Origin: a virus
Strand: one strand, 5' to 3'
Length of the DNA: 24,064 nucleotides
Virus record (IMG/VR): IMGVR_UViG_3300040960_001436
Location: 1 to 24,064 of that record
Numbering within the stretch: the first letter of the stretch is position 1; each line of letters opens with the position of its first letter. Below are positions 21,071 through 24,064 of this stretch, in pieces. Made by a program: the position numbers and the translations under genes. Under the pieces are notes generated by a model. It was given only the letters and a program-made list of their open reading frames with translations, did no database searches and was not told the origin of the DNA.

Positions 21071-21664
21071 ATGAACAGCATCACAGACAAAACAACCAAC
21101 AACACACGTAAACTAACACCAAAAGGAACCCATGTGGCGCGTTGCGTCAGCATTGTTGACCTAGGCACCGGAGAGGAAACTTACAAGGGCGAAACGAAAA
21201 TGCGGCGCATGCTCAATGTCACTTGGGCGCTCCCAAAATGCACCATCGAAATTGAAGGCGAGCAAAAGCCGATGCACATTTCTAAGAAATTTGCCGCAAG
21301 CCTGAACAGCAAGTCTACACTTCGCAAAGTGGTTGACGCATGGCTTGCGCCAACAGAACAAGAGCTTGCCAATTTTGACCCATTGCAAATGCTGGGCAAA
21401 GAAGCACTTGTTACCATCACCCACTACGAACGCGCCAACGGCGAAACGGGCGCCAGTGTTGGCAGCGTTTCCAGTCTTCCAGATGGCGTTACAGTGCCAA
21501 AAACAGATTCTGAACCTTGGAGCTTCGACCCATGCAACCCATCGGTAAATTGGGATAAATTACTGGACTGGCACCGCGAGCGAGTTGCCACATCTCTGGA
21601 ATACAAAGCAGCGAAAGCCAACTTAGAAAGTGCAGACGATGAAACCGATTCAATCCCGTTTTAG
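21071..21664 (+). CDS. Phage ssDNA-binding-like protein with SSB-type acidic tail
   Basis: A 197-residue protein. PKGTHVARCVSIVDLGTGEETYKG, then MRRMLNVTWALPK, HISKKFAASLNSKSTLRKVVDAWL and FDPLQMLGKEALVTITHYE follow the pattern of the phage protein family often annotated as SSB-like (OB-fold candidate). The end DDETDSIPF resembles the acidic, hydrophobic-ended tip (DDDIPF) with which bacterial SSB recruits repair proteins. It lies between two nucleases. Function as ssDNA binder is a strong suggestion from family pattern plus tail, not proven. The next gene starts inside its 3' end. Confidence 0.7.
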   Translation: MNSITDKTTNNTRKLTPKGTHVARCVSIVDLGTGEETYKGETKMRRMLNVTWALPKCTIEIEGEQKPMHISKKFAASLNSKSTLRKVVDAWLAPTEQELANFDPLQMLGKEALVTITHYERANGETGASVGSVSSLPDGVTVPKTDSEPWSFDPCNPSVNWDKLLDWHRERVATSLEYKAAKANLESADDETDSIPF

Positions 21665-22460
21665 TTTTAACTGCGACCTTGTCGGCGTCCACCAAAACAT
21701 GGACGAACGCGACTATCGCGCCCAGCCTGCGCTATCGACCAGCGAGCTTAAGCTCATTGAAAACCCGCGCCGATTTTGGCAGCGTGCAACGGGTGCCACT
21801 GCTATGGAGCGCAGTGAATCCATGAAGCTGGGCACGCTGTTTCACACTTACATTCTTGAGCCTGATGTTTTCGCAAAAACAGTGACTGTTTGCCCAGATG
21901 AGTTTTCGGACAAACGCACCAAAGCGGGCAAAGAATGGTGGGCTAGTTACGGCAATGAAAACACAATACGAGAGCCAGAGTTCAATAAACTCAAAACGAT
22001 GGCAGCGGCATTTTTCAGGTTGCCAGGAACTGACAAAATTGGCGACTGGCAAAACGAGGTCAGCGTTTTTAGCAAACGCGCCTGGCCAATTAGCAGCAAA
22101 TGTCGAATTGACGGTTACGACCCAAAAAGCGAAACCGTTTACGACATCAAAACCATTGCGCCAGGTGGCGCCCATCCGCGCAAGTTTGCAAGGCAAAGCC
22201 GCGATTTAAAATACCACTGGCAGCAGTGGAATTACTGTCATTTAGCGCGTCACGAAGGGCTGCCAATCACGCGTTGGATTTGGTTGGTGGTTGAAACTGG
22301 CGGGGACTTTTTGTCTTCGTCTTATGAGTTTGACGCTGACACTGTTTTTGCTGCCGGCAAAGAAGTAACGGAAGGAATGGACAGGCTTTTGACGTGCATT
22401 GACACCGACACCTGGCCGGACTACACGCCCGACAAACCAATGACGCTAAGTCTCTATTGA
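21639..22460 (+). CDS. RecE-like PD-(D/E)XK exonuclease
   Basis: A 273-residue nuclease of the exodeoxyribonuclease VIII-like group. Marks: LSTSELKLIENPRRFW (32-47), KLGTLFHTYILEP with His69, EVSVF with Glu140, KCRIDGYD with Asp158, YDIKT with Asp169 and Lys171, and YHWQQWNY with Gln195/196. These give the His, Asp, Asp-x-Lys and Gln set of RecE/lambda-exonuclease-type enzymes, which resect double-stranded DNA 5'-to-3' for annealing. The ATG at 21639 was chosen; GTG 21630 would add three residues. It overlaps the SSB-like gene by 26 bp. No recognisable Beta- or RecT-type annealase is next to it in the window. Confidence 0.82.
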   Translation: MKPIQSRFSFNCDLVGVHQNMDERDYRAQPALSTSELKLIENPRRFWQRATGATAMERSESMKLGTLFHTYILEPDVFAKTVTVCPDEFSDKRTKAGKEWWASYGNENTIREPEFNKLKTMAAAFFRLPGTDKIGDWQNEVSVFSKRAWPISSKCRIDGYDPKSETVYDIKTIAPGGAHPRKFARQSRDLKYHWQQWNYCHLARHEGLPITRWIWLVVETGGDFLSSSYEFDADTVFAAGKEVTEGMDRLLTCIDTDTWPDYTPDKPMTLSLY

Positions 22461-22738
22461 AACGGTTTGAGCGGCAACACTGGAACAAACTCCAGCCTCT
22501 AATGCAGGAGGTGGTGCGCAAGTTTTTGGTCAAATCTATTAAATCGGGAACGCCCGATGATTTGCCCGACTGCTTCGCGCCGCCTCTTATAGAGGATGAC
22601 GCCGCAGACTTTGAAAAATACGCGCTTGAAATGTCGCAAAAACGCATTGACGCAGGAATTGCGCGGAGTTTGTTGGAAGGTCTTAAAATGCGCAATTGTC
22701 CAGAATTAAAAGAAAAGCTGAAAAAAATAAAACCATGA
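22457..22738 (+). CDS. Small helical protein of unknown function
   Basis: A 93-residue helical protein. TTG 22457 overlaps the preceding TGA (TTGA); an ATG at 22502 would give 78 residues. Neither has a good SD, so the start is uncertain. It has helices HWNKLQPLMQEVVRKFLVKSIKSG and AADFEKYALEMSQKRIDAGIARSLLEGLKM, with a Pro/Asp-rich link (PDDLPDCFAPPL) between and a lysine-rich end (KEKLKKIKP). I do not recognise it. Tight overlaps on both sides put it in the recombination/replication operon. Confidence 0.55.
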   Translation: MKRFERQHWNKLQPLMQEVVRKFLVKSIKSGTPDDLPDCFAPPLIEDDAADFEKYALEMSQKRIDAGIARSLLEGLKMRNCPELKEKLKKIKP

Positions 22739-23196
22739 AAACACCCAACCGACCGCCATCGTGCGATTTACCAACAAAGCCAGGACCATATTACTGGCGT
22801 GAGAAAGACGGGGATGAATGGGAAATACACACCGTTTATATTGATGACGAGCTGAACCACACGCTCATGGCCTTATGCCCGATAGACGACACATGGTATG
22901 CAACCGAAAATTGGGGTGGCCAATGGCTCCCAATCCCTGCCGCCGAGGAGCTGGTGGAGTTGCAAGCCGCAAAGAAGATGGTTGATGAGGGGCATGAAAT
23001 GTATTGCGTAACCAACGGAATCGATGCTGTAAGTTATTTGGGTAAATGTGAATCTCATGCATGGTTAGGGGCTGAATTGGTGCACGACAGAGACCCGGAT
23101 AGTTTAACGATTGATGATGGCTACACCTGCGAACCCGTAACGATTGTAAGAAAGGCAAAGAATGACACCGAGAGAAGAACTGCTAGAAGACATTGA
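22735..23196 (+). CDS. Small phage protein of unknown function, GG-WLPIP pattern
   Basis: A 153-residue protein from ATG 22735, which overlaps the preceding stop (ATGA). The segment KPGPYYWREKDGDEWEIHTVYIDD, then WGGQWLPIPAAEELVEL, is a pattern I know from small accessory proteins of phages (W/GG-x-W-x-P-I-P). The C-terminal half (about 85-150) is an unrecognised extension (HEMYCVTNGIDAVSYLGKC, VTIVRKAKN). No catalytic motif or membrane segment is visible. It overlaps the next gene by 35 bp. Confidence 0.55.
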   Translation: MKTPNRPPSCDLPTKPGPYYWREKDGDEWEIHTVYIDDELNHTLMALCPIDDTWYATENWGGQWLPIPAAEELVELQAAKKMVDEGHEMYCVTNGIDAVSYLGKCESHAWLGAELVHDRDPDSLTIDDGYTCEPVTIVRKAKNDTERRTARRH

Positions 23197-23440
23197 CCAT
23201 ATTGTTGAAGCCTATGGTCAATCACGACAGGAAACCCGCAGGACGCTCAATAAATACGCCATCGGCAAATGGGTGCCGGTCAGTGAGCGTTTGCCTGAGT
23301 TCGGCAGGAGCAATATATGGACAGGGACTTTTAAGACGCATAGTGGTCGTGTTATGACTACTCAATGTCACAAAGACTTGTTCGGAACCGGATACGTCAC
23401 CCACTGGCTCGAACTCGATTTGCCGGAGGATAAATCATGA
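23162..23440 (+). CDS. DUF551-like small phage protein
   Basis: A 92-residue protein. An N-terminal helix (REELLEDIDHIVEAYGQSRQETRRTLNKYA) precedes KWVPVSERLPEFGR, and the protein ends with THWLELDLPEDKS. W-V-P-V-S-E-R-L-P at the start and T-H-W near the end are the marks of DUF551, widespread in phages with no known function. It overlaps the gene on each side. Family call is good; function is unknown. Confidence 0.75.
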   Translation: MTPREELLEDIDHIVEAYGQSRQETRRTLNKYAIGKWVPVSERLPEFGRSNIWTGTFKTHSGRVMTTQCHKDLFGTGYVTHWLELDLPEDKS

Positions 23441-23601
23441 AAACCAAACACTGCGGAGGGTGCGGGCGGACCAAGCCAGAGGATGACTTTGCCAACAACA
23501 AGCTCGCACCGGACGGCAGGCAATACCATTGCCGCGAATGTATGAACGCATACAGCGTTGTAAGAAAAGCCGCTATTAAGGAAGGCACATGGAGAAAATA
23601 A
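23437..23601 (+). CDS. 54-residue zinc-finger protein
   Basis: A short gene from ATG 23437, with GGAGG at 23425-23429 seven nt before it and an ATGA overlap with the preceding stop. The product has HCGGCGRTKPEDDF, then DGRQYHCRECMNAYS: two C-x2-C pairs with a DG-x-x-x-x-C in between. This layout recalls the N-terminal zinc part of recombination endonuclease VII-like or HNH-related phage proteins, but no nuclease domain follows. It may be a stand-alone zinc-binding protein. The good SD and overlaps make it credible. Confidence 0.65.
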   Translation: MKTKHCGGCGRTKPEDDFANNKLAPDGRQYHCRECMNAYSVVRKAAIKEGTWRK

Positions 23602-24064
23602 AAACACCATTTATTCCTGGCTGGATATTTGAGCAGGGATTCACGGCAAGACACATAGCGATTTTATGCTACGTTGCGCGGCGCGGCGAGTGCTACGCCT
23701 CCCAAACCTCAATTGGAAAATGCCTACACATAGAGCGCCATGATGTCGGAAAAATCCTGCGCGAATTAGTAGCACATCAGTGGCTAGTGCTGGCGCCAAA
23801 TGGCGCCAATAAACGTGCCACAAAATGCTACAAATTAGCCGACCAACTGGGCATCCGCTTTGATGCGCCAAAACGGAAGACATGGGGCCAAATGGCACCA
23901 CAAAGTAATCACATTAATAGCTATAGTACAGCTATAGGAGAGCAGCCAATGCAAACAGAGCCACACAAAGCCGAAAACATAGCCAATGCAAAAGAAAATG
24001 CTTCTTTTCAAGGTAGAGATGTTTCGGAGCATAGCGCAGCGGCCGTACGTGCCGCCATAAACGC
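23589..24064 (+). CDS. Winged-helix protein, replication-initiator-like (3' end beyond window)
   Basis: ATG 23589, overlapping the preceding gene by 13 bp; the frame stays open for 158 codons to the window edge. Residues about 18-88 form a winged helix-turn-helix: ARHIAILCYVARRGECYASQTSIGKCLHIERHDVGKILRELVAHQWLVLAP, then ANKRATKCYKLAD as the wing. A polar Asn/Gln/Ala-rich linker follows. This arrangement, a helix-turn-helix at the start with a disordered middle, is typical of phage replication proteins that bind the origin and load the host helicase. The C-terminal part that would confirm this is outside the window. A transcription regulator is the alternative. Confidence 0.7.
   Translation, partial: MEKIKTPFIPGWIFEQGFTARHIAILCYVARRGECYASQTSIGKCLHIERHDVGKILRELVAHQWLVLAPNGANKRATKCYKLADQLGIRFDAPKRKTWGQMAPQSNHINSYSTAIGEQPMQTEPHKAENIANAKENASFQGRDVSEHSAAAVRAAIN

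Noticed and set aside
1-24064. Integrase, attachment sites, tRNA genes, CRISPR arrays, insertion sequences
   Set aside because: None could be recognised on either strand; the only long exact repeat is the 28-bp pair around the methyltransferase.

Overview
The window is a stretch of a double-stranded DNA tailed phage (or prophage) genome. Every supported gene is on the + strand, and most neighbours abut or overlap by a few bases (ATGA, TTGA or GTGA junctions). The head module follows the lambda order: GpA-type terminase, small connector, lambda-type portal, S49 protease, scaffold-like coiled coil, capsid. Tail genes after it resemble a siphovirus. No integrase, repressor, tRNA, CRISPR array or insertion sequence was found, so a temperate lifestyle cannot be argued from this window. 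The host cannot be named. Many starts lack a Shine-Dalgarno sequence and instead follow an A-rich leader ending in TAAAAAC or similar. This is a weak hint of a host lineage that tolerates SD-independent initiation, such as Bacteroidota or Verrucomicrobiota. A lipobox protein and a SleB-type wall hydrolase suit a Gram-negative host.

Layout. (1) 1-5.5 kb, head: terminase C-terminus and a rho-independent terminator, gpW-position protein, portal, protease, scaffold candidate, then two tandem paralogous capsid genes and a small basic protein. (2) 5.5-10.4 kb, connector and tail: FII-like joining protein, gp10/Z-like protein, tail terminator, tube candidate, chaperone-position protein, a short tape measure starting at TTG, and two further tail-region proteins. 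(3) 10.4-18 kb: a lectin-domain receptor-binding protein, a lysis cluster (small holin-like membrane protein and a lipoprotein), a 1225-residue tail protein of unknown family, a fibronectin-III protein and a zinc-ribbon protein. (4) 18-20.7 kb, accessory: a promoter with an overlapping inverted repeat, SleB endolysin, small zinc and ribbon-helix-helix-like proteins, then a C5 cytosine methyltransferase locus flanked by a 28-bp direct repeat. (5) 20.7-24 kb, DNA metabolism: PD-(D/E)XK nuclease, SSB-like protein with an acidic IPF tail, RecE-like exonuclease, small phage proteins, and the start of a winged-helix (replication-initiator-like) gene running off the window.

The most notable feature is at 19411-20414. 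Two 332-codon open frames overlap over almost their whole length, with starts 5 nt apart and stops 5 nt apart. One is an intact C5 methyltransferase. The other carries three WPTP motifs and an LNPSWVEWLMG ending that I recognise from memory as a recurrent phage protein pattern. Next in interest are the direct repeat flanking this locus, the tandem capsid paralogues, and two GC-rich hairpins that each end exactly 8 nt before an SD-less start codon.
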